From Litoribacterium kuwaitense (GTDB lineage Bacteria > Bacillota > Bacilli > Bacillales > DSM-28697), in NCBI RefSeq assembly GCF_011058155.1, contig NZ_JAALFC010000010.1, positions 16,964 through 80,963 on the forward strand: a DNA stretch of 64,000 nt, in the 5' to 3' direction. The position numbers and the translations under genes were made by a program. Of the stretch, positions 16,891-25,871 are shown piece after piece (positions within the stretch are counted from its first letter, which is position 1; each line of letters begins with the position of its first letter). The notes beneath the pieces were generated by a model, which had not been told where the DNA came from, did not search any database, and saw only the letters and a program-made list of their open reading frames with translations.

Positions 16891-18615
16891 TCACATTGAT
16901 CCATTGGCTTCATTGATGACTAACGGCACAAGCTTGCCTTCATTCACATCCACCAATCCGAGGTCGGTGATTTTCAAAGCTGGGCTTACAGGAAGCGAAT
17001 GGGTACTGATCGACATAATCGGATTGTAATGCTTGTAACCGAGCGCTTCCATCGCTTCGCGTAACTGCGCAACGCTGCCAGCGACTTCGTGAAAAGGTGC
17101 TTCAGATAAGATACCGCCGACGGGTAAAGGAAGGAAATGTGAGACTTCGCCATCGACTGCGACACAAAAACCTCCTTGAGCGTCAATGACTGTATTGGCG
17201 GCTAGCATCATATCCGCCTTATTTTGTCCGACGACAAGCAGGTTGTGGTTGTCGTGTGAATACGTCGTCGCAATCGCGCCGCGTTTGATCGTGTCGCCGG
17301 TGATTAAACCGTGCGCCCGATGTCCATTTTTGCCATAGCGTTCAAACACAGCGACACAGCCATAAGGACTGTCCTCCCATTGCAATTCGCCATGGGCTGC
17401 CTCTACGAGAGCGTGCGTTTCCTTCGTAAAAGTCGAGCCATCTTGAACTGTCATGACACGGCAGTTGACGTCGCCTTCCTGTTCAGATTGAATAACAAAG
17501 TCATTCTTTGTTAGAGTGTCTAACGTCACTGAATGATAAAATGATTCCGGAAAGGAGCCCGATGTTCCTTGGTGCTCTCGAACGTTTGCATCATCGTACA
17601 CTTTTTGCCCGTCTTTAAAAGCGTGTCGAATCGAAAATTGGCGCACGTCATCTAATAGCAAGAAGTCTGCTTTCTTCCCAGGAGCAATGCTGCCGCGGTC
17701 ATTCAAGCGCATGCGGCGCGCAGGCGTATACGTTGCCGCATAAATCGCGTCTTCAGGTGTCATCCCCATCGCCATCGCTTTTTTGACAATATGATTGAGG
17801 TGACCTGTTTGTAAAAAGGCATCGGCCATCACGTCGTCTGTCACAAAGCAAAAGTGCTCATTCACTGGCGTATTGATGATATAATCCATCACTTCTTCAG
17901 TCATCGACTTCTCTTGAATTTCAATAAACATACCTGCCTTTAGCCGTGCTTCCATACCTTCAGGTGTCTGGTGGGTATGATCCGAATTCGCCCCAGCAAA
18001 AATGAACTTCGCTAAATCAACATCCATTAATCGCGGACAATGACCTTCAATGATCAACTGCGGGTGGTTTTCTCTCATATAATCGAGAATTTGATTCGTT
18101 TTGCATGCAGGGTCACGAACCACGTCGACATAGTTCATAATTTCTCCAAGACAAATGACGTGTCCACCTTGAATTAAGGCTTCCATATCCTCAATTTCAA
18201 TAGTCCCGCCAGTCGTCTCCAAAGGGGTCGCCGGCACGGAGCTTGGAATCGCCGTAAAGATATCGGCAACCACATTTTTTTGCGCTTCGACCATCGCGAG
18301 AATGCCGTCAAGCCCAAACACGTTCGCCATTTCGTGCGGTTCAGCAACAACGGTCGTCACACCATTTTGAATCAAGCCGTAAGAGAATGTCTCCGGTGTC
18401 ATCATTGAACTTTCGATATGCAGATGAATATCAACAAGGCCTGGAACGAGCCATTGCCCTTGACCATCAATGATGTCTTGCGCTTCCAGGTCGGCTGGCT
18501 CACTTGGGCCGATATACAGAAAACGCCCGTCCCGAATCGCCACATTTGCCGTCTCAAAACGTTTGAAGACGCTGTTATAGACTTGTGCCTGCTTGATAAA
18601 CAGATCGACTTTCAT
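16891..18615 (-). CDS. ade: Adenine deaminase
   Basis: Metal-dependent hydrolase of 574 residues, full length for adenine deaminase: adenine to hypoxanthine plus ammonia. The metal motif is VDIHLHIESSMMTPETF (about 56-72). Downstream are VVAEPHEMANVFGLDG, LGEIMNYVDVV, the histidine of IIEGHCPRLM, the DH of GANSDHTHQTPEGM and the aspartates of FVTDDVM. The C-terminal domain has ATTYSHDNHNLLVVGQNK. AAAGGGGC precedes the ATG. It is the last gene of a six-gene operon starting with a Pot-type binding protein and including a nucleoside hydrolase; only three bases separate it from the ATPase gene. Context implies it acts on adenine released from imported adenosine. Confidence 0.95.
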   Translation of the reverse strand: MKVDLFIKQAQVYNSVFKRFETANVAIRDGRFLYIGPSEPADLEAQDIIDGQGQWLVPGLVDIHLHIESSMMTPETFSYGLIQNGVTTVVAEPHEMANVFGLDGILAMVEAQKNVVADIFTAIPSSVPATPLETTGGTIEIEDMEALIQGGHVICLGEIMNYVDVVRDPACKTNQILDYMRENHPQLIIEGHCPRLMDVDLAKFIFAGANSDHTHQTPEGMEARLKAGMFIEIQEKSMTEEVMDYIINTPVNEHFCFVTDDVMADAFLQTGHLNHIVKKAMAMGMTPEDAIYAATYTPARRMRLNDRGSIAPGKKADFLLLDDVRQFSIRHAFKDGQKVYDDANVREHQGTSGSFPESFYHSVTLDTLTKNDFVIQSEQEGDVNCRVMTVQDGSTFTKETHALVEAAHGELQWEDSPYGCVAVFERYGKNGHRAHGLITGDTIKRGAIATTYSHDNHNLLVVGQNKADMMLAANTVIDAQGGFCVAVDGEVSHFLPLPVGGILSEAPFHEVAGSVAQLREAMEALGYKHYNPIMSISTHSLPVSPALKITDLGLVDVNEGKLVPLVINEANGSM

Positions 18616-18618
18616 GTT

Positions 18619-19704
18619 TTACGCGCCCCTTTCACCTGCAACGAGCACGAGTCGCTCAGGTGCAAGATATAGATCAACGTCATCGCCGGCTTGTAACGGC
18701 TCAACCATCTCCTGATTGACCGTAAAGCTGCCAAAAGCCGTATCGACTTCATACTGATAACTACGTCCAAGAAAGGTGCGTACACGAATTGTTCCGGCAA
18801 TCCGATTTCGATGCGGCGATGATACGTCTGCACCACGCGCAACGAGGGTAATATCATCTGGACGAATGGCTGCGGTTAAGGCTTCTTCGTTCGCTGTCCC
18901 TTGATGATCTTCCGCAAAAAAGACTTGGTCTCCAAGCAGAAGCTCATGCCCCCCAGCCGTTTTAGAACGACTGTCAAACGTAAGAAAGTTGCTAAACCCG
19001 ATAAAACGGGCGACAAATTCAGTCGTTGGATAACGAAAAATCGTTGCCGGGTCAGCCAATTGCTCAATCTCACCCTTGTTCATAATGGCGACTTTATCTG
19101 AAATCGAGAAGCATTCTTCCTGATCATGTGACACATAGACGGACGTAATGCCAAGCTCTTGCTGGATGCGCCGAATTTCAACCCGCATATTGACGCGCAA
19201 ATTGGCATCTAAGTTACTTAAAGGCTCATCAAACAACAGCAAATCAGGCTGAATGACAAGGGCACGAGCAATCGCCACACGCTGACGCTGCCCCCCCGAT
19301 AGCTCAGAAGGGAAACGGTTGCCAAAATCAGCGAGATTCACGACGTCAAGCATATCTCCAACACGCTTCTTCGCTTCTTGACCGCTCACCTTTCTCAATT
19401 TCAGCCCAAATGCCACATTGTCATAAACGGTCATATGCGGAAACAACGCATAGCTTTGAAAAACAAAGCCAAAGTTCCTTTTATTAACAGGTACCCTCGT
19501 GTAATCTTGACCGTCAAATAGAAATTGACCATGCTTCGCTTGTAGAAACCCCGCAATCAAACGTAATGTCGTCGTTTTCCCGCAGCCACTCGGCCCAAGT
19601 AGGGAGATCAGCTCTCCTTTTTTGACATCTAAATTAAACCGATCCAGGATCGTCGTTTTATCATTGTAAGCAACAGTGACATCGTTCAATGAGAGCAGTG
19701 CCAA
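18619..19704 (-). CDS. ABC importer ATPase, PotA-like
   Basis: ATPase of 361 residues: Walker A GPSGCGKTTTLR (about 37-48), Q-loop VFQSYALFPHMTV, signature LSGGQRQRVAIARAL, Walker B LLLFDEPLSNLD, H-loop VYVSHDQEE, and a C-terminal TOBE-type regulatory domain from about 235. The EPLSNLDAN form and the TOBE domain are typical of the spermidine/putrescine/iron class. It sits after the two permease genes and three bases before adenine deaminase. Sequence class alone would suggest polyamine, phosphonate or iron; the operon partners suggest a nucleoside or purine instead. Confidence 0.9.
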   Translation of the reverse strand: MALLSLNDVTVAYNDKTTILDRFNLDVKKGELISLLGPSGCGKTTTLRLIAGFLQAKHGQFLFDGQDYTRVPVNKRNFGFVFQSYALFPHMTVYDNVAFGLKLRKVSGQEAKKRVGDMLDVVNLADFGNRFPSELSGGQRQRVAIARALVIQPDLLLFDEPLSNLDANLRVNMRVEIRRIQQELGITSVYVSHDQEECFSISDKVAIMNKGEIEQLADPATIFRYPTTEFVARFIGFSNFLTFDSRSKTAGGHELLLGDQVFFAEDHQGTANEEALTAAIRPDDITLVARGADVSSPHRNRIAGTIRVRTFLGRSYQYEVDTAFGSFTVNQEMVEPLQAGDDVDLYLAPERLVLVAGERGA

Positions 19705-19717
19705 CGAAATCCCTCCA

Positions 19718-20506
19718 TTATTGTTTAGTAAAATAAGCGAGCCCTAATAGTCGTTCGATGACAAACATCAGCACAGCTGTTAACCCCATGAGCAACACAG
19801 ACACAGCTGCAATGGTCGGATCAAAATAGTTTTCAACATACGTCAGCATCTGGATAGGAAGCGTGCTGACACCGGGTCCGGTGAGAAAGACGGATACATC
19901 GACGTTATTAAATGACTCAAGAAACGCAATGACGACCCCTGCAATCACACCTGAACGAATGTTTGGCAAGACGATCTTAAAAAAGGTTTCAAATCGACTC
20001 GCCCCTAAGCTTACAGCGGCTTCTTCGATCGCAAAATCAAAATTTGCCAATGATGAAGCAATGACCCGAACGATGAAAGGTAGCATAAGGACGGTATGCC
20101 CGATGAACAGCGCCGCATAAACCGGCAGCTGGAAAGTAACGATAATGTATTTCAGCAAAGTAAACCCGAGGACAACCCCCGGAATTAAAACTGGCGAAAT
20201 AAATAAAGCATTTAGCAGCGCCTTACCTTTAAAATCGTAACGGCTAAGCGCATATGCGGCAGGAATACCGAGCAGCAAAGCAAAAATATTCCCTGCAAAT
20301 GACACAATCATTGACGTCACAAACGTGGATACAAACATATCGACTTCAAAAATGTTTTGGTACCAGCGGAGTGAAAAACCGTCTGGCGGAAATTTCAAGA
20401 CTTCATCGGGCCCAAAAGAAGTGATCGAGATAATGACGAGTGGCCCCAGCAAGAAACAAAAGACGAGAAATGTGTACACTCCAAGCCACGGATTTCTTTT
20501 TTTCAT
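19718..20506 (-). CDS. ABC importer permease, PotC-like
   Basis: Membrane protein of 262 residues with about six helices. The EAA loop VSLGASRFETFFKIVLPNI (about 172-190) is where the ATPase docks. The N-terminus is short and basic (MKKRNPWLG), as in PotC. Its start ATG overlaps the stop of the upstream permease by four bases (ATGA), showing translational coupling. It would form the channel together with the PotB-like partner. Confidence 0.9.
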   Translation of the reverse strand: MKKRNPWLGVYTFLVFCFLLGPLVIISITSFGPDEVLKFPPDGFSLRWYQNIFEVDMFVSTFVTSMIVSFAGNIFALLLGIPAAYALSRYDFKGKALLNALFISPVLIPGVVLGFTLLKYIIVTFQLPVYAALFIGHTVLMLPFIVRVIASSLANFDFAIEEAAVSLGASRFETFFKIVLPNIRSGVIAGVVIAFLESFNNVDVSVFLTGPGVSTLPIQMLTYVENYFDPTIAAVSVLLMGLTAVLMFVIERLLGLAYFTKQ

Positions 20507-21333
20507 GAGGCATACCCCTTTGGATTTAATTTAGAGGCGAGTGCATTCATTAAACCAATGACAATAAACGTAATGACGATCATAATCGTCGCAACGATCG
20601 AAGCTAAGTACCAGTCATTTAACGTCATCGCATTTTGATATAAGAACGTGGCGATGACTTGCTGCTTCCCGCCCAATAAGGCAGGCGTCGTATAGGCGGT
20701 CAGGCTGCCGACAAATACGAGAATACTCCCGATAATAATCCCCGGCACACAGAGGGGAACGATAATTTTCCAAAACGACTTTATTTTTGAAGCCCCGAGA
20801 CTCTCCGCAGCTTCTAATAGGTCATCTGGGATATTTTCCATAACACCAACGAGAGAGATAATAATTAATGGAAGGAACAAATGAATTAAACCGATCATCA
20901 TCGCAGCAGGCGTATATAAAATTTCCAATGGCTCTTCAAGAAGTCCTAAACTAATCAATCCATCATTGAACAGTCCGTTCCGCCCAAGAATAATCATCCA
21001 TGAAAACGACCGAACGACAGCACTCGTCAACAATGGAAAAATAGCAAGCGCAAGTAACACCGCTTTTTTTCGAACACCAAGCTTAGAAATATAGTAAGCG
21101 ACCGGAAAGCCAATGACATTACAGACAATTGTCGTCACAAGACTCACCTGTAAGGTCGTCCAAAGGATGTCTAAAAAGTACGGATCACTGAAAAAGTATA
21201 TATAACCTTCAAGGGTAAAGGTGCGGTCTTGGATAAAGGTCGTTCCGATGGTTAAGGCAATAGGGACAATCATAAAGACTGTTAGAAAAAAGAAGCCTGG
21301 CAGGAGTAACCCGTACATATATCTTTTTTTCAA
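20503..21333 (-). CDS. ABC importer permease, PotB-like
   Basis: Membrane protein of 276 residues with six predicted helices, the first at about 8-28. The EAA loop reads AAESLGASKIKSFWKIIVPL (about 184-203). It overlaps the nucleoside hydrolase stop by four bases on one side and the PotC-like start by four on the other. This tight coupling through a catabolic enzyme gene is the main sign that the importer and hydrolase act on the same substrate. Confidence 0.9.
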   Translation of the reverse strand: MKKRYMYGLLLPGFFFLTVFMIVPIALTIGTTFIQDRTFTLEGYIYFFSDPYFLDILWTTLQVSLVTTIVCNVIGFPVAYYISKLGVRKKAVLLALAIFPLLTSAVVRSFSWMIILGRNGLFNDGLISLGLLEEPLEILYTPAAMMIGLIHLFLPLIIISLVGVMENIPDDLLEAAESLGASKIKSFWKIIVPLCVPGIIIGSILVFVGSLTAYTTPALLGGKQQVIATFLYQNAMTLNDWYLASIVATIMIVITFIVIGLMNALASKLNPKGYAS

Positions 21334-22271
21334 GATTTGCTCTCCTCCTTATTTGCAAGCTGAGCTAGCATTGCGCTCATAAAACGTTCTGCATCGACAG
21401 CTGTAGCAACGTCAACGTTTGGCGCTTTTTTCCACCGTTCTTGGATGTCGCATACGGTTTGGCCGTCGCACAGCTCACTGTTCGTTTCTACGTCCACATA
21501 ATATGGCGTTGTCTTAAGGACATCTGGCCATAACACTGCTCCGGCGGCAAGTGGATCGTGCATCGCACACGCTTGAATACCGTTCCGTTCTTCATATCGT
21601 TTCATATAATGCGCAGTCATGCTTTTTAACAGCTGACTCGTTTTATTTTCGGGCAATGTATCAAGCTGGGCAGGGGTCAACAACGTTTGCCGCGTCACAT
21701 CAAGACCGACCATCGTCAATGAACGAAAACCTGCATGCACTACATTTTTTGCCGCTTCAGGGTCGACATAGATGTTAAATTCAGCCAGAGGGGTAATATT
21801 GCCGTACGTTTGAGCAGCTCCACCCATAAAAACAACTTGATGAACTTTGCTAGGCAGATCGGGGTCAATGGCTAAAGCGAGCGCCAAATTTGTGAGCGGA
21901 CCAGTCATTAACAGTGTGACTTCATGAGGGTGTTTCGTTACTGTTTCACACATCCACTGAGCCGCCGAAATGCTTTGATGCACGTGCTCGTTCCCGCCGT
22001 CTGGAAGGTCAACACCACCGAGCCCATTCCCCCCATGCACATGATGTTCATGGATGGCTTGTCTACAAAGTGGCTTGCTCGCTCCGATGTAGATAGGGAT
22101 TGAGGCATCTAAATATGTACAAAGGCGACGCGTATTTTGGACTACCTGCTCCAATGGTACATTCCCGCTAACTGTTGTCAATCCGAGCATTTCTACAGAT
22201 GGATGGCCCAGCATCAGGGAAATCGCAATGGCATCATCAATGCCCGTATCAACATCCATAATGACCTTCAT
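21330..22271 (-). CDS. Inosine-uridine-preferring nucleoside hydrolase
   Basis: Hydrolase of 313 residues that cleaves ribonucleosides to base plus ribose. The start is ATG 22271 (GAAAGGGG eight bases upstream); a 16-codon upstream extension lacks a ribosome site. The calcium-binding aspartate cluster is MKVIMDVDTGIDDAIAISL at the very N-terminus. Other family landmarks are HVHGGNGLGGVDLPD, LLMTGPLTNLALAL, VVFMGGAAQTYGNITP, AEFNIYVDPEAAK and the active-site histidine in CAMHDPLAAGAVL. There is no signal peptide, so it is cytosolic. Encoded between the binding-protein gene and the permeases of an ABC importer, it should hydrolyse what that system brings in, with free adenine going to the deaminase at the operon end. 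Confidence 0.93.
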   Translation of the reverse strand: MKVIMDVDTGIDDAIAISLMLGHPSVEMLGLTTVSGNVPLEQVVQNTRRLCTYLDASIPIYIGASKPLCRQAIHEHHVHGGNGLGGVDLPDGGNEHVHQSISAAQWMCETVTKHPHEVTLLMTGPLTNLALALAIDPDLPSKVHQVVFMGGAAQTYGNITPLAEFNIYVDPEAAKNVVHAGFRSLTMVGLDVTRQTLLTPAQLDTLPENKTSQLLKSMTAHYMKRYEERNGIQACAMHDPLAAGAVLWPDVLKTTPYYVDVETNSELCDGQTVCDIQERWKKAPNVDVATAVDAERFMSAMLAQLANKEESKS

Positions 22272-22339
22272 GAGAAGACCCCTTTCTAAAAATGGCAAAC
22301 GACTTTTGCTCGTCCGCAAAAGCCGTTCTCATTGCTCAT

Positions 22340-23383
22340 TTATCTTGCAACTTCCCGATTCCAGCGTTCGATCCATGTTTTTAAGTTCTCGTTGACATTT
22401 TCCATATCAAGGCTGCGGAGACTTTCGACAACTTCTTTTCCATAGGTCAAACCTTGAGCTTCTTCTTCAGTGAGCTCAACCTCTGTGTTCACAGGGGAAT
22501 CAATCCCATTTTTCGCCGAAGCGGTTTGCACCTCGTTACTTAACATCCAATTGATAAATTCATGCGCCAATTCTTGCTGCTCACTCGTTTTTACAACATT
22601 GACAGTGTTCATGACTGCGTAAGAGCCTTCTTCTGGATTGACGAACTCTACTGAAGGAACGGCTTCTTGCAGATCAGACATATACATTTCCATGACAGGC
22701 CCGACAGCCACTTCCCCTTGACCAAACATATTGACAAGCTCGGACGTTTTTCCATAATATTTTACAACATTTTCATTTAGCTCTTGAGATTTCTCAATCG
22801 CTGTATCTTCATTAAAAGTTTCTGATCCTCCAACGAGAGAAGCGACATCGAGCATCATTGGTCCAGTGGTTGTCGTAATGCCGGGAACCGTAAGATTTCC
22901 TTGAAGCTCAGCCTCCCATAAATCACTCCAAGACGTAATCTCCATATCAATGGCTTCTGGGTTATAAGCAATTCCAAAGCGTGCAATGGTATACGCTGGT
23001 CCATACGCTTCGCCAAGAGGTGCTTTTGCTACATCATAGATCTTGTCTACATTTGTAAGCTTTTCTTGATCGACTTCGGCAAACAAACCTTCTGAAATTC
23101 CTTGGTTTGCGTAATAATCAGACAAGAAAATGACATCTACAGCAGACGTTCCTTGACGGACTTTATTTAAACGGTCAGCATTATTGCCAATATCAACAAC
23201 GATATCAACGTCGTGCTTTTCCTCAAAAGGCTTGTACACTTCTTCTTCAAAAAACTCGCTTGCAAAACCCCATGTCGAAACGACAAGCTCTTGTTTCTCA
23301 GCGCCTGCATCTTCAGATGGCGAATTACACCCAGCCAATACAGCCATCATGAATGCAGCAATGACCAGCCACAGATTTTTCAT
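22340..23383 (-). CDS. ABC importer solute-binding lipoprotein, PotD-like (SBP_bac_6/8 type)
   Basis: Binding lipoprotein of 347 residues. Signal peptide MKNLWLVIAAFMMAVLAGC ends in lipobox VLAGC. The mature protein starts with ELVVSTWGFASEFFEEEVYK and has the type II periplasmic-binding pattern of PotD and iron/phosphonate binders (DVIFLSDYYANQG, NMFGQGEVAVGPVM). GGAGGGC precedes the ATG. It is first in a six-gene operon with nucleoside hydrolase, two permeases, ATPase and adenine deaminase. The predicted ligand is a purine nucleoside by context; the fold alone would not tell. Confidence 0.88.
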   Translation of the reverse strand: MKNLWLVIAAFMMAVLAGCNSPSEDAGAEKQELVVSTWGFASEFFEEEVYKPFEEKHDVDIVVDIGNNADRLNKVRQGTSAVDVIFLSDYYANQGISEGLFAEVDQEKLTNVDKIYDVAKAPLGEAYGPAYTIARFGIAYNPEAIDMEITSWSDLWEAELQGNLTVPGITTTTGPMMLDVASLVGGSETFNEDTAIEKSQELNENVVKYYGKTSELVNMFGQGEVAVGPVMEMYMSDLQEAVPSVEFVNPEEGSYAVMNTVNVVKTSEQQELAHEFINWMLSNEVQTASAKNGIDSPVNTEVELTEEEAQGLTYGKEVVESLRSLDMENVNENLKTWIERWNREVAR

Positions 23384-23404
23384 TTCGGTTGCCCTCCTTG
23401 TTGT

Positions 23405-23459
23405 AAATACGAATGATAATTCCAGATATGTATTATAACATTCGCATTTAATAAGTAAA
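23405..23459 (-). promoter_or_regulatory. Promoter and inverted-repeat operator of the purine-salvage-like operon
   Basis: On the minus strand -35 TTTACT (23454-23459), 16-base spacer and -10 TATAAT (23432-23437). Two 11-base arms, AAATACGAATG (23405-23415) and CATTCGCATTT (23439-23449), form an inverted repeat with one mismatch; one arm lies in the promoter spacer and the other just downstream of the -10. The CGAA...TTCG cores recall the PurR box, but the spacing (27 bases between cores) differs from the usual 24-25. Confidence 0.5.
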
Positions 23460-23674
23460 TAGCTTTTTGTAAATCTTTATTATTTTAAAAGCTATCACAT
23501 ACACGTACATTGACATTTTCCAGCTACGTAAAGAAATGTTATTTATAGTATCCCAAAAAAAAGACTTGAGATTCTTAGCTTCAAAGCGAAGACACAGTCT
23601 ATTCTTGGTTCTTTCTCCACTTTTTAGCGTCCGTAGTCCTTTATTTTTCAGCTAGCCTAGATTGAAAACGTATG

Positions 23675-23764
23675 AGAGCCCGAGCACGCAGGCGAGCAAT
23701 GCCCCGAATATAACCTTAGTGCATGAGCGGGCGACATATGCAAGCGTTTGTCAACAGGCTGAGC
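23675..23764 (+). repeat. Degenerate intergenic repeat, copy C
   Basis: About 90 bases with GAGC/GCGAG-rich left half and the shared right end AAGCGTTTGTCAACAGGCTG. It resembles copies at 24037, 30137 (inverted), 40970 and 41092, with several substitutions. Confidence 0.5.
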
Positions 23765-23937
23765 CTTGAGATTCTCCAGTTTTATCTTGTATGTCGAGCG
23801 AGACATAGACTTGATTTTCTTTTCCTTTAGCAACTCCCTTTACGTTTAAACATCAACCTTTTTCAATCTAGCTCATTCCTATTTTTCATTTTTGGTTAAT
23901 TCGATTAAATATAAGAACGCTTGCAATCGATCTTTTT

Positions 23938-23974
23938 CCAAAAAAAGTGCAGACACATTCACATGTCTGCACTT
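23938..23974 (-). terminator. Strong terminator downstream of the ugp operon
   Basis: Perfect 11-bp stem AAGTGCAGACA/TGTCTGCACTT with an eight-base loop; on the minus strand it is followed by seven T. It lies about 190 bases past the last ugp gene. Confidence 0.85.
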
Positions 23975-24036
23975 GTTAGAAAGCTTATTCAATTGACTCC
24001 GTTGTTTAACCCTTTGCTTGAAACGACTTATCCTCT

Positions 24037-24121
24037 AGGCGTAAGCGAAGAGAGACGTCAGTTCACGAGGAACGAGCGAGGGTGAAGAATGACAAACGCA
24101 AACACTTATCAACAGTTGCAG
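24037..24121 (+). repeat. Degenerate intergenic repeat, copy D
   Basis: About 85 bases: GGCGTAAGCGAAGA at the left, GAGGAACGAGCGAGGGTGA in the middle, and AACACTTATCAACAGTTGCA at the right, aligning in order with the other copies. Confidence 0.45.
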
Positions 24122-24159
24122 TGTAGACACCTTGTTTACACTAGAAAACATATTGATCT

Positions 24160-24987
24160 TTATTTTACACCTGTATAGACAAATGCTTTAATGATATGCC
24201 GTTGGGCAAAGAAGAAGATGACGAGGATTGGTGCAACGAGCATGACATTTCCCGCCATTAAGACATTCCACGCAACGCCGCCTTCAACTTCACGTAGCTT
24301 CGCAATGCCTAGAGGGAGTGTACGAGCATTTTCTGTCGTCGTCATGACGAGCGGCCAAAAATAATCGTTCCAATGCGTAATAAAGCTAAATAACGCAAAG
24401 GTAATTAATACAGGTTTTGCCATTGGGAGCATAATTCGCCAAATGATCTTCCATTCACTCGCCTGATCCAACCGAGCCGCTTCCAAAAGCTCTTCAGGGA
24501 CTTGTTTAAACGACTGACGGAGTAAAAAGATTCCAAAAGCGCTCGAACCGAATGGAAGAATCAACGCCCAGACGGTGTCTAATATGCCAAAAGCGCTCAT
24601 CTGTAAATAAACAGGTAAAAAGATCAGCTGCGTCGGAATCATGAGCGTCACCATCGTTAAACCGAAAAAGAAAGCATTTCCTCTAAATTTGTAGCGAGCA
24701 AATGCATATGCTGCTGGGACAATCGTTAAAAATTGCAAGATTAAAATGCCAACAGCGACAATCGTACTGTTGATGATGTACTGTAAAAACGGACCCGAAT
24801 TCCACGCTTGACCAAAATTTTCCCACATCCACGTCTCGGGAAGAATGGTTGGCGGAAAGGTAATCGTTTCGCCAAGCGATTTAACGGAGGTCGAGAGCAT
24901 CCAGAAAAAGGGCAAGGCAAAGATCGCAACGACGATCATTAAGGCCACCACATTGGCTGATTTCCCAAACCAGCGGAGTGCTTTCAT
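24160..24987 (-). CDS. ugpE: Glycerol-3-phosphate-type ABC importer permease, UgpE-like
   Basis: Membrane protein of 275 residues, MalG/UgpE branch of the CUT1 family. Six helices, the first at about 15-33. The EAA loop reads AARLDQASEWKIIWRIMLPM (about 192-211), and the C-terminal FFAQRHIIKAFVYTGVK is the usual MalG-type ending. The ATG at 24987 follows AAGGAGG by eight bases. Last gene of the five-gene operon. Assignment to Ugp rather than sugar transport rests on the binding proteins and PhoP boxes upstream. Confidence 0.82.
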   Translation of the reverse strand: MKALRWFGKSANVVALMIVVAIFALPFFWMLSTSVKSLGETITFPPTILPETWMWENFGQAWNSGPFLQYIINSTIVAVGILILQFLTIVPAAYAFARYKFRGNAFFFGLTMVTLMIPTQLIFLPVYLQMSAFGILDTVWALILPFGSSAFGIFLLRQSFKQVPEELLEAARLDQASEWKIIWRIMLPMAKPVLITFALFSFITHWNDYFWPLVMTTTENARTLPLGIAKLREVEGGVAWNVLMAGNVMLVAPILVIFFFAQRHIIKAFVYTGVK

Positions 24988-25000
24988 CCATTCTTCCTCC

Positions 25001-25867
25001 TTATCGATAATGGACTTTTCGTTCCATCAGTTTAAAGTAAGCAATCGTTAAAATGGCTAACATCACGAGAAGTATGACTCCTGCCGCAGATGCATACCCA
25101 ATCTTGAAGAAGCGGAACCCATACTCGTAAATGTAGTAAACGAGTGTGTTTGTCGAATTGATCGGACCCCCTTGTGTCATAATGGAAATCGACTCAAACA
25201 CTTGGAACGAGCCGATCATATTAATCACCGTTAAAAAGAACAAGGTTGGAGATAGCATCGGCAGCGTAATCTTAAAGAATGTTCGGACAGGACCCGACTC
25301 ATCAAGCGCCGCTGCCTCATACATATCTGGCGGAATACTTTGCAGACCGGCAATGAATACGAGTGCATTAAAGCCTAGACCTTTCCAAACAGCAACTAAA
25401 ATGAGTGACCATAGAGCCATATCCGGACTTGTCAGCCAGTCTACCTTAGGCAATCCAAAGAGACCTAGAACCCAATTGAGAAGCCCGTGATCCGTATCCA
25501 TCAGCCACATCCAGAGCAAAGCGACCGAGACAAGAGAGATAATGTGCGGACTAAATACCGCGCCTTGCACAAACCCGTAGATACGCGCTTTTTGGTTCAA
25601 CCATAAAGCAAGGAGCAACGATAAGGAAATCGTCAACGCAACGACGGCAGCCATATAGATCAAGGAATTTCGAAACACCTGACGGAATTCTTCATCACCA
25701 GCTAAAGTAGTAAAATTACTTACGCCAACAAAATCCTTGTCTGGGCTGACAAAGTTCCAGTCAAAAAAGCTTAAATACATCATGTAAAAGATCGGATAAA
25801 TAAAGAATAGGAGAAAAATACATACAGCCGGAGCAATCATGACATAAGGTCTTAGCCGTTGCCACAT
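25001..25867 (-). CDS. ugpA: Glycerol-3-phosphate-type ABC importer permease, UgpA-like
   Basis: Membrane protein of 288 residues, MalF/UgpA branch. First helix about 9-29 followed by MYLSFFDWNFVSPDKDFVG. The EAA loop is AALDESGPVRTFFKITLPML (about 186-205) and the segment SIMTQGGPINSTNTLVYYIY is the conserved late motif of this branch. It starts four bases after the ATPase stop and ends 13 bases before the UgpE-like start. Confidence 0.83.
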   Translation of the reverse strand: MWQRLRPYVMIAPAVCIFLLFFIYPIFYMMYLSFFDWNFVSPDKDFVGVSNFTTLAGDEEFRQVFRNSLIYMAAVVALTISLSLLLALWLNQKARIYGFVQGAVFSPHIISLVSVALLWMWLMDTDHGLLNWVLGLFGLPKVDWLTSPDMALWSLILVAVWKGLGFNALVFIAGLQSIPPDMYEAAALDESGPVRTFFKITLPMLSPTLFFLTVINMIGSFQVFESISIMTQGGPINSTNTLVYYIYEYGFRFFKIGYASAAGVILLVMLAILTIAYFKLMERKVHYR

Positions 25868-25871
25868 AACA

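Larger units (their letters stand above)
23460..24159. other. Intergenic region with repeats and a terminator
   Basis: About 700 bases without a gene. It contains two copies of a degenerate intergenic repeat (listed separately) and a strong terminator. No reading frame with a ribosome site was found. Confidence 0.5.

Noticed and set aside
18612..18857. Short ORFs antisense or in other frames within transporter genes across the window
   Set aside because: They are explained by the codon bias of the real genes and lack ribosome sites.
23405..23449. Classical PurR box pair
   Set aside because: Cores are 27 bases apart instead of 24-25 and the base after CGAA is T, not C; reported only as an inverted repeat.
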